From: Branchiostoma floridae
Lineage: Eukaryota > Chordata > Leptocardii > Amphioxiformes > Branchiostomatidae
NCBI RefSeq assembly: GCF_000003815.2
Contig: NW_023365722.1
Location: 64,001-97,594 of the forward strand
DNA length: 33,594 nucleotides
Reading direction: 5' to 3'
A program made the translations under genes and the position numbers. The notes under the pieces were generated by a model. That model ran no database searches, had not been told where the DNA came from, and saw nothing but the letters and a program-made list of their open reading frames with translations. Positions 1 through 10,322 of this stretch are shown one piece after another; the stretch's first letter is position 1; each line of letters opens with the position of its first letter.

Positions 1-995
1 GAGATCTTGGGTTTCTTGTTACTACAAACAATGTACTAAGGTATGAGATCTTGGGTTTCTTGTTACTTCAAACAATGTACTAAAGTATGAGATCTTGGGT
101 TTCTTGTTACTTCAAACAATGTACTAAGGTATGAGATCTTGGGTTTCTTGTTACTTCAAACAATGTACTAAAGTATGAGATCTTGGGTTTCTTGTTACTA
201 CAAACAATGTACTAAGGTATGAGATCTTGGATTTCTTGTTACTTCAAACAATGTACTAAGGTATGAGATCTTGGATTTCTTGTTACTTCAAACAATGTAC
301 TAAGGTATGAGATCTTGGATTTCTTGTTACTTCAAACAATGTACTAAGGTATGACTATGAGATCTTGGATTTCTTGTTACTTCAAACAATGTACTAAGGT
401 ATGAGATCTTGGATTTCTTGTTACTTCAAACAATGTACTAAGGTATGAGATCTTGGATTTCTTGTTACTTCAAACAATGTACTAAGGTATGAGATCTTGG
501 ATTTCTTGTTACTTCAAACAATGTACTGAGGTATGAGATCTTGGATTTCTTGTTACTTCAAACAATGTACTAAGGTATGAGATCTTGGATTTCTTGTTAC
601 TTCAAACAATGTACTGAGGTATGAGATCTTGGGTTTCTTGTTACTTCAAACAATGTACTAAAGTATGAGATCTTGGGTTTCTTGTTACTACAAACAATGT
701 ACTAAAGTATGAGATCTTGGGTTTCTTGTTACTTCAAACAATGTACTAAAGTATGAGATCTTGGGTTTCTTGTTACTGCAAACAATGTACTAAAGTATGA
801 GATCTTGGGTTTCTTGTTACTTCAAACAATGTACAAAGGTATGAGATCTTGGGTTTCTTGTTACTACAAACAATGTAGTAAGGTATGAGATCTTGGGTTT
901 CTTGTTACTACAAACAATGTACTAAGGTATGAGATCTTGGGTTTCTTGTTACTTCAAACAATGTACTGAGGTATGAGATGTTAGATTTCTTGTTA
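1..995. repeat. 44-bp tandem satellite, about 22.5 copies
   Basis: A head-to-tail array of a 44-bp unit that begins gagatcttgg and ends aaggtat. Unit starts fall exactly every 44 bases from position 1 to 309. A 6-base insertion (gactat, 353-358) shifts the register, and starts then fall every 44 bases from 359 to 975, where the last copy is cut off and degraded. The array probably continues left of the window. Copies starting at 221-579 carry A where both flanking blocks carry G at unit position 11, so the array has block structure. A second variable site near unit position 24 is T, A or G. Each complete unit carries an AGATCT site. No coding function is evident. Confidence 0.97.
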
Positions 996-1139
996 GGACG
1001 TGTCACAGGATTGTTTCAGGCAGCAGAAAGTCAGGACCAGTGATCTCGTTCCCGGTGTGGCGACATACTTCCCTGAGGTAGTCTAGTTCCCAGCGCCCTG
1101 TCCAGCGGGGGGACACGTCTGCAGCCCACTTCTCACCGG

Positions 1140-1442
1140 GGCTACGCCGTCTGAAAAATTCATAGAAAAAAATATTATCAGGGATCCATTCAAGGCTTCT
1201 CCAGTTATGCTGTACACAAAAAAAGGGAAGCACACATTTGGCCCACTACTGTCCTGACGGAAAAAGGCTATGCCAACCATTTTCGAACACGGCCTTCCTT
1301 TCCGCAACTGCTACTCAAATGCAAATATCGTCAAAATCCATACACAGCTTATTGAGTTATATGCTGTTGACCTACATATAGGGACACAACATGAGGCCTT
1401 AACCGAAAATATAACCTTCTCGGCGAAGGTAAAAAGTTAAAA
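1140..1442 (+). repeat. Dispersed repeat copy (gcgaaggtaa-ending family)
   Basis: This stretch aligns by eye with 3900-4120 and 4740-4910. Shared landmarks, in order, are ggatccattcaaggcttct, gagttat, a ggcccactac-gtcct-acggaaaa block, a cttccttttccgca block, ccatacacagctt-ttgagttatatgctgttgacctacata, and a 3' end at ggcgaaggtaa. The same end occurs near 26220. The short open frames here are not conserved in phase between copies, so I treat it as non-coding repeat DNA of an unclassified family. Confidence 0.7.
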
Positions 1443-1916
1443 TCATAATTGTTATTGTTATTGGTTGGCAGATTGAAATGTCTCTCTTGACACCCAGGAG
1501 CTAAATTGTGAGGAGCTTACAATAGCTACATGTACCGGTAGATGTAAGTCACATTGGTCTGAAGCAGCTGCAGTGACCTCAATATGACGGGCTTTGAACA
1601 GTTGATGGATGACTGCGTAGTGAAGATTGTGCTCCTTTGTCCTGTTTCTTAATAATATGCTTGCGCAGTTCAATATAATGTTGAGTATTATTTCCTGATC
1701 CATTCCAGTTTGATTTATATTTGCTTTACTGCATTTGTAGGATAACTTCAGCAAAAAAAGTGAAAACATAAGGTAAGAAATAAGAGAGTTCCTAATAGTG
1801 ATACTACAAGACCCAACTTTTTTCTCTATAACTTTGCTAGACCTACCTCAGGGATAACACAACATTCGAAAAAGAGAGAAAAACAATGTGCGTCATCTGT
1901 TATAAAAATTATGCCC
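1443..1916. other. Downstream flank / 3' UTR of the sulfotransferase-like gene
   Basis: This 474-base stretch lies directly after the stop codon of the minus-strand gene, so part of it should be its 3' UTR. I see no AATAAA on the minus strand. It is AT-rich, with no convincing coding signal on either strand. Confidence 0.35.
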
Positions 1917-4900
1917 TTACTTCCCAGACAGGGTGGTTCCTGCCTGACTGTCCTCTACAAATGCTTTCTTCATCTTGTTCGTGTCTTCTCCCTTGTTCTC
2001 TGGGTTCCACTTCAAGCCCAGCTTCCTCATCAGTAGGCCAAACGTCTTCTCTTTGTCGTTGAGGAGGGCCGAGTAGTAGATGATGGCGTGGAAGAAGTAC
2101 GCAGGCTGCTTGCTCTGCAGATTTGCAGCATGCTGCATCACACTCGCCCACCACGTGTCAATGTAGAACATAAGTGAACCGCGATGGCGCAACGTGGAGA
2201 ACTTTGGGTCGTCTCCGAAACATCGTATGTAGTCAGGCAACTCCCCGGACAAATTCCACAGACGAAGGCACTCCATTGACCAAATTGCCACATAGACCAT
2301 GTACTTCTGGAAAAAGATTCGTGTCATCGACTCCGAAAATTCCAGGCCATTTCTGTACATGAAGACGGTCTTGGCGGTTGGGAAGGTGCGTGCGATCAGG
2401 TCTGCCATCATGATGGCGCTAGGCTGTAGCTTATAAAAGATGACGTCACGGCGGCCTGGGTCTGACGTTACAAGGCTGTGGTTCAGCAAAGTGACGACAT
2501 TCCTCAGAAAGGTTACAGTAGTTTCCTCATTTGACAGCATGGTAGGACAGTTTTGAGTATGGCCACGTTGCGAGGACCGCTTGAGTCGATGGATCCCCAT
2601 GCTTATGTCAGTAAACACGTATGGCTCGTTGACAGCCTGTGCGACAGAAGTCGCCTCGGCAAGTCGGGTGACCAGGGTCGTCCCACAGCGACCTAAAACA
2701 GACACACTTTCATTTACTTTCATCACTACCTCATCCCCTTTAAGGTATAACCATTGCAGTGGCAATCTTGAAAATAAAATTTTTCCATCAGAGCTGTTTT
2801 TTCTGATGGCTTATTTTCAGCATTTTACCCCCAAAATAGTAAACTTGCATGCGTGCTGTTTAGATGGCACTACTGGTACATAATAGCAGTCACGTCCGTA
2901 ACTGGTGCAGTATTAATGTTGCGGATCTAAGTTTATCAAGACCAACACAAATCAAGGCCAAAATGAGAGCTGTGAATTCCAGATGGAGTTTATTTTCTTG
3001 AGCTTGAGGTGGCAATATAAGCCCAAAATCTAGGCCTATGGCATCTTTACGGCGCTGGATACAAGGGTGCTTCATACCTGTCATGAAGATGAAGACCTCT
3101 TGCACATGAGCAGCCTTGTCAGCGACGGTGTTCGCTACGTCTTGGAGCTGCTCCAAGGGAACACAGAGGACCTCGGCCGCACTTTGCTTCTGGGCCTGAA
3201 AAGAATGTTATCATTATGTTGTATTTTCTCCATGACAATACAGTCAAACCTGCCCAAGCGACCACCCCTTCAAGCTGACCACCTGGTCATTTTGACCGCT
3301 TTTTCTCGGTCCCAAAAATTTTCCCCTTTGACGTAAGCATTGAGCGACCTTTTTAAGACGACCACCTGGCCAACACGACCACCAAACATTGGGACTGCAC
3401 AGGAACAAATCACCACATCATTTTCAAGTTTGAGGTATCATTCGATTTTCGATGATAACTAGAGTGATTATGTGCCAAAATTGACCAGTTTGCGTCAATG
3501 TTATATTCAAAACTAGAGTTCAACGAACCCATCTCTTCGCCAAATAATCATGCCTTTATTTAAGACTTTAAGGTCTTATTCATGTATTACTAAATAGCAA
3601 ATGACTGCATGAACTGTGTTCCTCACATGCAAACACACAAACATTACCAAAACCAGACTGTGACCTGACAGATGACCTGGTAGCATCCCTGGTCAATCAG
3701 AATTTCATGCTTGTCAATTTAGACTTTGTCCCCAGTGTAAGGGCGTCCTCCAGCAAACCATCTGTATAACAGCTGTGTCCATAGATATAGGTCAAAATGA
3801 GATATATAGAGCACAGTTTATTTCTGTTAATAAGTTTTGCTGCAGTACCTTAGGAAGCCGCTAGGGGGCCCACAATCATAATTTATCTTCGTTTTCCTGA
3901 CCCCTACCCACCTACCAAATATCATCAGGATTTTTTCAAGGCTTCTCGAGTTATGCATTCCACAAACAAAAGGACGCACACACTCGGCCCACTACCGTCC
4001 TAACGGAAAATGCTACGTCAACTATATTCGAACACAACCTTCTTTTCCGCAGCCGCTACTTAAATACTAAATATCATGAAAATCCATACACAGCTTCTTG
4101 AGTTATATGCTGTTGGCATGGATTTATGAACTTTCCTCATTAATTATGCAAATAAGCTACTGATTTGCATAATTAGTATTACATTGTATAAGTCATCACT
4201 CATTCTATCTACATACCGAAAATCCTGATGATCTGTTTACACGTTCTCAAGTTATCCTCGTCCAAAGTTTGAACGGAAATCGGTGCCTGCAGTTCCCAAA
4301 AAGCCGCTAGGGGGTCCAAACTCACAGCACTTACTCTCTGTTTCAAGGGCTATCTACTACTCAAAAATCATGACCACAGCATGTCCAGAACACGAAGTGC
4401 CAAAATTAAAAGTTTTGCTGCAGTACCTTAGGCAGACACTAGGGTGCCCATTATCGAACTTGACCTTCGTTTTCCTAACCCCAATCCACCTAACAAATAT
4501 AATCAGGATCCATTCAAGGGTTCTCGAGTTATCTTGCTTACAGACAAACGCACTTACATACAAATCCCGCTACAGCACCATAGGTAAGAGCCAGGTAAAC
4601 CATTTTCGCACTTGACCTTCCTCTCCAAAACCGCTACACACCTACCAAGTTTCGTGAAAATCGCCCAGCTAGATTTTGACTTATGCTGCCAAAAACAAAC
4701 CGCAAAAAACATACCAAGCTCGCTGCAGTACCGTAGGAAAACGCCAGGTAAACCGTTTTCAAACTTGGCATTCCTTTCGACAACTGCTACACACCTACCA
4801 AAAATCACAAAGTTCCATCCACAATTTCTCGAGTTATATGCTGTTGACCTACATACAGACCCAAGTCAAGCAATCTCATACTCTTCTTGGCGAAGAGAAT

Positions 4901-6423
4901 AAAGATTGGGCGGACGCACATGGGTGGGTCATTTGGGTGCAATGGAGGAGTCTACTGATGGGAGGAAATTTTGTCGTACAAAAAGTGGAAAGTATTCATT
5001 GTTGAAGAGATTCATTAGTCACGTACGTACACAGTTCATAGAATTTTCATCAATCAGTGACTGTTATTTAAAAGATAACAACACATACCTCCAAATTTTC
5101 AATGGCTATCAGTCCATCTTGATCTCGGAGTGACCTAGTTCTCGCAAGAGTTGCGAGAACTAGGTCGAGAAAATTTGGAGTTACGTGTAGTTACCTTTAA
5201 GTTTAGTAACAGTCACTGATTGATGAAAATTCTATTAACCAGAAAGTATTAAAAACTACATGCATGTCTCGGGCATGTTGTGAGTTGATACTCTTCAAAC
5301 CAACCACCTGTCCAAAACGACCACGTCTGTCCAGTCCCTCCAGTGGTCGTCTTAAGCAGGTTTGACTGTACTACTAGTAGTAGTAGTCAGAGTGCTTTGA
5401 AATTTGCTCAGCCACACCTTGACCATTATAACCTTTAGTTAACATTTGTGCGTTAACTTAAACAACCAAGCGCCAACTGATGCTTACCTCACAGAAGAAC
5501 GGATGCTTTTTCAGATCTGTGCCGTCTACGGGTCGAGTGAACACCACCACCTCTTGTTCCCAGTCTATACTGAAAATTGAAAACTTATTCCCGTGTTGAG
5601 CAAAGAATCGTGCCACGTCGTGGACCGTTGTAGCTCCTCCCACTGGAATGAAGTTGTTGAGGGAAGAGTCTAACATGTAGCGTCTTCCTGTATCTGGTAT
5701 GACAGGCCGCGTGTAAGCCAGAGACTGCTTTGTCTGCAACGCAAACAAGAAATATTATGTCTGATACCATCATCAAAGTTAATCTGGATTCATTTGGTAA
5801 ATTACATAATATTTGTAATTATAATGTTCTTCAACTCAAGAAATTTCACTCACTGGAATTTTCCACCAAACCTCGGTCGTCTTCAACTATCAGTGCTGTA
5901 TACGTACAATGTAGTTTACGTACACATGATTTTTTTGCATGTGTGACATCAGTACTGGGTCAAAGTTTGTCAGAAGGGTGTGTTACTGACTTCTGACGAA
6001 CTTTCTCCGATGTCGCATGATTTTTGCAATTGGGCGACTTCAGCACAGAGTCAAAGTTCATCAGAAGGTGGCGGTACCTAGTGAACTGTACTTATGACGA
6101 TCTTTGATCCTTGCTGATGTTACGTGGAAATATAGAATACAACACGGTGTATTCCGTATCACCCGTGGTACCAGTCTGACCACGGGTCGGATCACCCAAA
6201 GGTTGCTAGGCTGTAGGACAGTACGGAATGGGTGCTATGGAATACGCCATGTAATATTTTACTTGTGTCACACCCAGGTTGGAAAACTACTCATGAGAAG
6301 GATAAAATAACTAACCTTGGGCCAAGATGAGGTTTTGGAAGTACGTTGAGAGACCATAAAGTATACAACAACAAACACTGCACTTAGAGCTGCGATGGCT
6401 CCGGTCACCGTGAATACATCCAT
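1917..6423 (-). CDS. Membrane-anchored P-loop sulfotransferase-like protein, four coding exons, 415 aa
   Basis: Coding exons on the minus strand are 6423-6316, 5733-5488, 3195-3078 and 2692-1917 (stop). All introns are GT-AG, and junction phases 0, 0 and 1 agree. The protein starts MDVFTVTGAI and has one hydrophobic segment at about residues 7-24, which suggests a type II signal anchor of the kind used by Golgi sulfotransferases. The exon 3/4 junction falls inside a P-loop-like motif, FMTGRCGTTLV (about 155-165). This matches the 5'-phosphosulfate-binding loop of sulfotransferases (G-R-S/C-G-T/S-T). A second motif, YRNGLEFSES (about 270-279), sits where the 3'-phosphate-binding motif with its R and S would be expected. 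Transfer of sulfate from PAPS to a glycan or small molecule is therefore likely, but the substrate cannot be read from sequence. The Lys of the classical loop is replaced, so this is a divergent family. The N-terminal 157 residues are not recognised. Family assignment is by motif only. Confidence 0.85.
3836..4910 (+). repeat. Array of about 150-bp dispersed/tandem repeat units
   Basis: Related units begin near 3838, 4421, 4572 and 4722, each with a variant of gctgcagtacc-taggaa followed by cgctaggggg or gccaggtaaacc. They continue through a cctacccacctaccaaatat block, a ccattcaagg-ttctcgagttat block and an acagacaaac block. The last three starts are spaced about 150 bp apart. The region ends with gttgacctacatacagac and a ggcgaag motif, as in the copies at 1140 and 25863. 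Family not identified. It is non-coding and lies in an intron of the sulfotransferase-like gene. Confidence 0.65.
5041..5232. mobile_element. 192-bp palindromic MITE with central hairpin
   Basis: The first 26 bases (gaattttcatcaatcagtga then ctgtta) are exactly repeated in inverse orientation at the right end, and TA lies outside each end (5039-5040 and 5233-5234). The inner parts of the arms also match imperfectly, down to ctccaaatttt on both sides. In the centre is a perfect 16-bp stem with a 3-base loop (5132-5147 and 5151-5166). The element cannot encode a protein. TA-flanked elements of this kind are mobilised by Tc1/mariner-type or other TA-targeting transposases. Confidence 0.85.
5925..6070. 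repeat. Imperfect tandem duplication, about 91-bp offset
   Basis: The segment catgattttttgca followed by gcaaagt-like and tcagaaggtg sequence occurs at 5925-5980 and again, diverged, at 6016-6070. Both contain a gtcaaagtt core and end at cagaagg-tg. It lies in coding intron 1 of the sulfotransferase-like gene and has no coding potential. Confidence 0.6.
6142..6252. repeat. Short imperfect inverted repeat, MITE-like
   Basis: The left arm (6142-6164, acacggtgtattccgta then tcaccc) pairs with the right arm (6230-6252) with about four mismatches. Between them lies a second inverted repeat, cccgtggt and accacggg, at about 6162-6187. No clear target duplication was identified. It lies inside coding intron 1 of the sulfotransferase-like gene. 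Confidence 0.5.
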
Positions 6424-6446
6424 GGTCGTCTACAGCAGCCCTTCTC
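6316..6446 (-). other. First coding exon with 5' UTR acceptor, sulfotransferase-like gene
   Basis: On the minus strand a clear acceptor (aagtttcag) ends at 6447. It is followed by 23 bases of leader, the ATG at 6423 in context gaccATGG, and a donor (AAG|GTTAGT) after 6316. The acceptor upstream of the ATG means that at least one non-coding 5' exon exists further right. Confidence 0.75.
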
Positions 6447-7251
6447 CTGAAACTTAAATTTCCCATTTTATTAGCCAAGGTAACACAATGCAACGTAATG
6501 CAGTGACAACACCAACATGCCATAGTCCAATGGCATACACTCTTTACTTTGTTTACAGGTAAAGCAGTGTTTTAGCAGGATTTTATTTTAGCATAATTGT
6601 AATGGCATGGTAGCGAAATGACCAATCAGGAGGGTGGTGTGGAAGGGGGGTCTTGGCCCTTCCATGGTGAGATTTTGGAAATGTATAGTAAAAAGTTGGC
6701 ACTCTGTTACAAATGTAACATCAGGGCAAATTTCAGTATTTCCGGACTTGCGCAGATGACCCAGTTTTAGTCCCCTCAGAATGCTTAGGTAGGCTTGGGA
6801 AAAGTGGCTGTAAAATTGTTTTTCTTGGGATATGTTTGGATTTTGGGGGTGCATCTTATAGGCAAGGGTTGTAGCTTCTATATTGTGTTGAAAAAATAGA
6901 TTTTTAGTGATATTTGTGGTTGCAGTAGGCCTTAGAAGTTAGGTGTTTTGGTGTTGTTTACATGCAGTGAAAGGGGGTGAAAAGGTCTCCCACCTATGTT
7001 TTGATGGCGTATAATATAATTCCGCCGTAAATTTTTCCCCTTTTTTGTCGTTAAATTACTCTTCAGAGGTCGGACAACCTTGCCAATGTGAGTTTTTCAT
7101 GTTCTAAAAGTCAGGTAGGTGATTTTTGACAGCCTCTTTCTCCCATGAGTCCCATTGTTAAGAATATGCATAGGAATTATTGAAATTTAGCCTGCATGCT
7201 TTCGGTAGGGTATTCTAGTTCAAAATTGGCAGGTGTCAAGACACTCCAAGT

Positions 7252-7455
7252 GATGCGGGAAGGGTTGTCAAGCATCGTCACAAGTTTCAAAGACTTCACG
7301 GAGACCCTACCCCTAGGATTGGTCCCCAGGGAGCACAGGTGTCAGGAGGCCTGTGGTAAGGTTTGTGGCTTTGATTAGACTTCATTTTGCTTAGCAAAAA
7401 GTGACACAAACAGGGGAAAATGGTAAAATCTGCTCACCCTGTCACAAGGAGACTA
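7252..7455. repeat. Left arm of a diverged inverted repeat
   Basis: This segment, read forward, matches 8022-7803 read in reverse. Shared blocks in order are tgatgcggg, gttgtcaa-cat, caagtttcaaag, caggtgtcag-gg, caaaaagtgacacaaac and aggaga-ta-tctc. Divergence is much greater than between the flanking 468-bp direct repeats, so the palindrome is older or less constrained. Short open frames in either arm are not conserved in the other. Confidence 0.65.
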
Positions 7456-7802
7456 CTCTCCATCAATTTAGACACCAAAATTTGTATCTAAATGCTGTTC
7501 AACCACACTTTGGAGCAGATACTGGGAGTGCACAGAATGGGGGGGGGGGGTGTAGGTGTGCCCTTGGGGGCTTATATATCCTTGGGGGCTAATGTGTTCC
7601 CCCAAATTGGTAATGTGGGCAATAGAAAGGATTTACCTGACTCAACTGACTGAAATTTCTTAAGAAATTCTGCCATTTTAGTGTTTTGGGGGCTGATTTC
7701 TTACTTTCTGTACCTTTTATTGACAATGCATTATGCACTCTCATAAAATGCTTCAAAGTGTAACCTGAGCGCTTTTCAATACAGCTTTAGGTGTGTAAAT
7801 GG

Positions 7803-8022
7803 TTAGAGACTACTCTCCTTAAGCTAGAAAGATCAGCTTTTAACTTTTTCTTCAGTTTGTGTCACTTTTTGGTGAATGCTATGGCGCCTATCAAATGCCT
7901 CAGACCACTGCCAAAGCCTTGAGGAAAGTCCTCTGACACCTGCCATGAGATCTACTCCCCTGGGAGCATTCTTGGTCAGAAAGCTTTGAAACTTGGGATA
8001 ATGTTTGACAACTCTTACCCGC
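7803..8022. repeat. Right arm of the diverged inverted repeat
   Basis: This is the partner of 7252-7455, as described there. A 123-codon minus-strand frame spans this arm and continues into the right direct repeat. Since the left arm does not keep the same frame, I do not consider it a gene. Confidence 0.65.
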
Positions 8023-8546
8023 ATCATGCGAGATGATTGAAATTTGTCAATTCTCAAGTTCAGGGGGGTGACAGGGCAAATTTCAGTATTTCCGGACTTG
8101 CGCAGATGACCCAGTTTTAGTCCCCTCAGAATGCTTAGGTAGGCTTGGGAAAAGTGGCTGTAAAATTGTTTTTCTTGGGATATGTTTGGATTTTGGGGGT
8201 GCATGTTATAGGCAAGGGTTGTAGCTTCTATATTGTGTTGAAAAAACAGATTTTTAGTGATATTTGTGGTTGCAGTAGGCCTTAGAAGTTAGGTGTTTTG
8301 GTGTTGTTTACATGCAGTGAAAGGGGGTGAAAAGGTCTCCCACCTATGTTTTGATGGCGTATAATATAATTCCGCCGTAAATTTTTTCCGTTTTTTGTCG
8401 TTAAATTACTCTTCAGAGGTCGAAAAACCTTGCCAATGTGAGTTTTTCATGTTCTAAAAGTCAGGTAGGTGATTTTTGACAGCCTCTTTCTCCCATGAGT
8501 CCCATTGTTAAGAATATGCATAGGAAATATTGAAATTTAGCCATCA

Positions 8547-9123
8547 CATGCAATTTGAAGGATTTTTTATGTATCTGATCCTGTAGTAAATGAAAGCAAA
8601 GTACCACTACGCTAGTTGAAAATTAGCATCAAGTTGTCCTCATTTTAGCGTGGTGGTCACAAATTATAGCATAGTGGCCCGTTACGCTAACATGCACTAG
8701 CTAGAATGCTTTAAAGCATTACATTTCTTACAATTAAATACATGTTACAAAGGCTGGCCTGTCACCAGGTTTAAATAGCAAAGCATTTGGTTAGAAAATT
8801 CAAACTGGGCTCAAGCCATACATGCAAGCGCATAGCAGAAAGTGGGGACGTCACCTATAGAAAGCTGCCCAAGGCCAAAAAACAACTGTGGTCAGTATCA
8901 ACCTCCTTGGTATGGCCTTGGGCTTTGAACACTGCTGTTACAGTGGTGTTTGTATGCAATTGGTCAAGTTGTCCAATGTTACTATGCTTACCAACAGTTT
9001 AACCCAAGAATCTGTCACATACCAAGTATTTTGTTTATAGAGGATTCGTAAAGACCCAATACCTGTAGCAATTTGATAGGGATACAAGGGGTGATCACTT
9101 GAAGTTCACTCTTATAGTCTTAC
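8547..9123. other. No recognisable gene (inferred 5' intron)
   Basis: This falls inside the inferred 5' intron of the sulfotransferase-like gene. I see no exon-like frame with splice signals on either strand and no clear repeat structure. Confidence 0.4.
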
Positions 9124-9230
9124 CTGCAGATATGCCCTGCTTTCGTACATGTGACGGTTGACGCCTCGGCATAAACAGCCACAATAGAGAGGGTAAAAGC
9201 AAACCATCCGGTTTAAGAAATCTGAAAAGC
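9124..9230 (-). other. Candidate 5' UTR exon of the sulfotransferase-like gene (right end approximate)
   Basis: A strong minus-strand donor (ATCTGCAG|GTAAGA) lies at 9124/9123. It could pair with the acceptor at 6447 in front of the first coding exon. The upstream edge, about 9230, is arbitrary because no TATA box or other start signal was recognised. The inferred intron of about 2.7 kb would contain the LTR-like composite. RNA data would be needed to confirm it. Confidence 0.3.
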
Positions 9231-10322
9231 CCTGGGGGATGGGTTGATGAAATCTTAAGAACAGTTTGGGGAAATATTTAAGTTAGCATTATATTGGGGG
9301 CTTGTGCTGGAGACAACCATAGTCCCTGACCCTCCTGATGAGGATGGGACTAGGTGAGGTGAGGTGATATTGGGGGCTCACTTTTGCCTGGATTTATTAG
9401 CCAGAGTACAACAGGGCTATACATGTAGAAGGGCCCCTTAAGGTATAGCAACAAAGGTGGATTCAATTTATGGGCCATGTTGCTCAAGGGGCCCCAGCTG
9501 AAACCCTGGAAATCTTGATACTGGACAAATAAAGGAGCACACCTACATGCACAATGTACATGTAGCTATTTCTTAATGCTTTACAGATTCTGAAGCATCT
9601 AGTTCTCAATGTTTGTAGCTGCGCTTTTCTGCCCTGTAGGTAATGCAGGCTATCGCAGGGTTAAAACAAGTTCCCCCAGTCAGACCCCAGACTACTGATG
9701 CAGCTAGGGTCCTTCAGGGGTTAAGGATGGTCCTTTCTAGGTATGTTGTTGTGCTGTGGGATGCATGTGCAAGGACCCCAGGGAGGCCTCTTGTATGTTG
9801 TCTGCACTGGAAAACAATAGCATTTCGGGGGGTGTTCTCTATTCCCTTTTCATACTAAAAAAAAAAAATGCTTCGATAATTAAATTGGTTAAAAATGTCT
9901 CAGAACAATTCAATCTTTAAAGTGTGAGTGTGAACGCTCCCAAACCTCTTACATTTTCTCCGAAACGCATTGTAAATGCAAACCACGTCTAAGAGGTAGT
10001 TTACGTGGTTTGCGGCAAAACCGTATTGTGAATGCGAACGTAGATGGATTTCAACTTGTAATTGGGTTGTTTCAGGGTAGGTTTCTTACCCCTACACTTT
10101 AGCATGGTCTCTTTAGAAGTATAGTGAGCCCACTTTTTTGGGGGGCTTGCCACATCACACTTTGGCTTTCTTTGTTTCATTTTTTTCCATTCTTCCTGGT
10201 CTTGTAATAATACCAAAATTTCTAATGACTGTTCTTCCTCAAAGCTAGCATCATTAGTAAAATCCTTTTTTTGTCACAATGATTAAATTCTTTTTTTTTT
10301 TTTGTATTCTGTGTTACTCCAG
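9231..10322. other. Mostly unassigned; contains a perfect hairpin at 9978-10013
   Basis: At 9978-9988 gcaaaccacgt is followed after 14 bases by its exact reverse complement at 10003-10013. Around it, attgtaaatgcaaac and attgtgaatgcgaac form a loose direct repeat, so a small mobile element remnant is possible. An open segment at 9640-9740 bounded by ag and gt was considered as an exon and not accepted. The right end of this stretch is the pyrimidine tract of the acceptor at 10322. Confidence 0.4.

Larger units (their letters stand above)
3241..5368. mobile_element. Pogo/Tigger-like terminal inverted repeats enclosing 2.1 kb of nested repeats
   Basis: The left end reads cagtcaaacctgcccaag and then gcgaccacc. 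The right end, reverse complemented, reads cagtcaaacctgcttaag and then acgaccac. TA lies directly outside both ends (3239-3240 and 5369-5370). CAGTnnAACC ends with a TA target duplication are known for Pogo/Tigger elements of the Tc1/mariner superfamily. The interior has no transposase. It carries cgaccacctg motifs near both ends, the 150-bp repeat units (3836-4910) and the MITE at 5041-5232. This could be one element that absorbed insertions. It could also be two partial copies of a short MITE in opposite orientation, since both ends contain a related accacctg-ccaa-acgaccac segment. It occupies most of coding intron 2 of the sulfotransferase-like gene. Confidence 0.55.
6724..8541. mobile_element. 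LTR-like composite: 468-bp direct repeats around a palindromic core
   Basis: Two direct copies, 6724-7191 and 8074-8541, align at a constant offset of 1350 with no net length change and only a handful of substitutions (for example near 6855, 6897, 7040, 7074 and 7176). The pentamer catca sits just left of copy one (6719-6723) and just right of copy two (8542-8546), as a target duplication would. The 882-bp interior has no gag or pol frame and instead holds a diverged inverted repeat. The repeat ends are not the usual TG...CA, and no primer-binding site is evident. A non-autonomous LTR-type element or a segmental duplication are both possible. Confidence 0.6.

Noticed and set aside
7833-8204. 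123-codon minus-strand frame
   Set aside because: It crosses the junction between the inverted-repeat arm and the direct repeat and is not conserved in the partner copies.
9640-9740. Open segment bounded by tag and gtatgt, considered as an upstream exon of the CAAX gene
   Set aside because: Its only open frame leaves phase 2, which would force a stop five codons into the CAAX exon; no other support.
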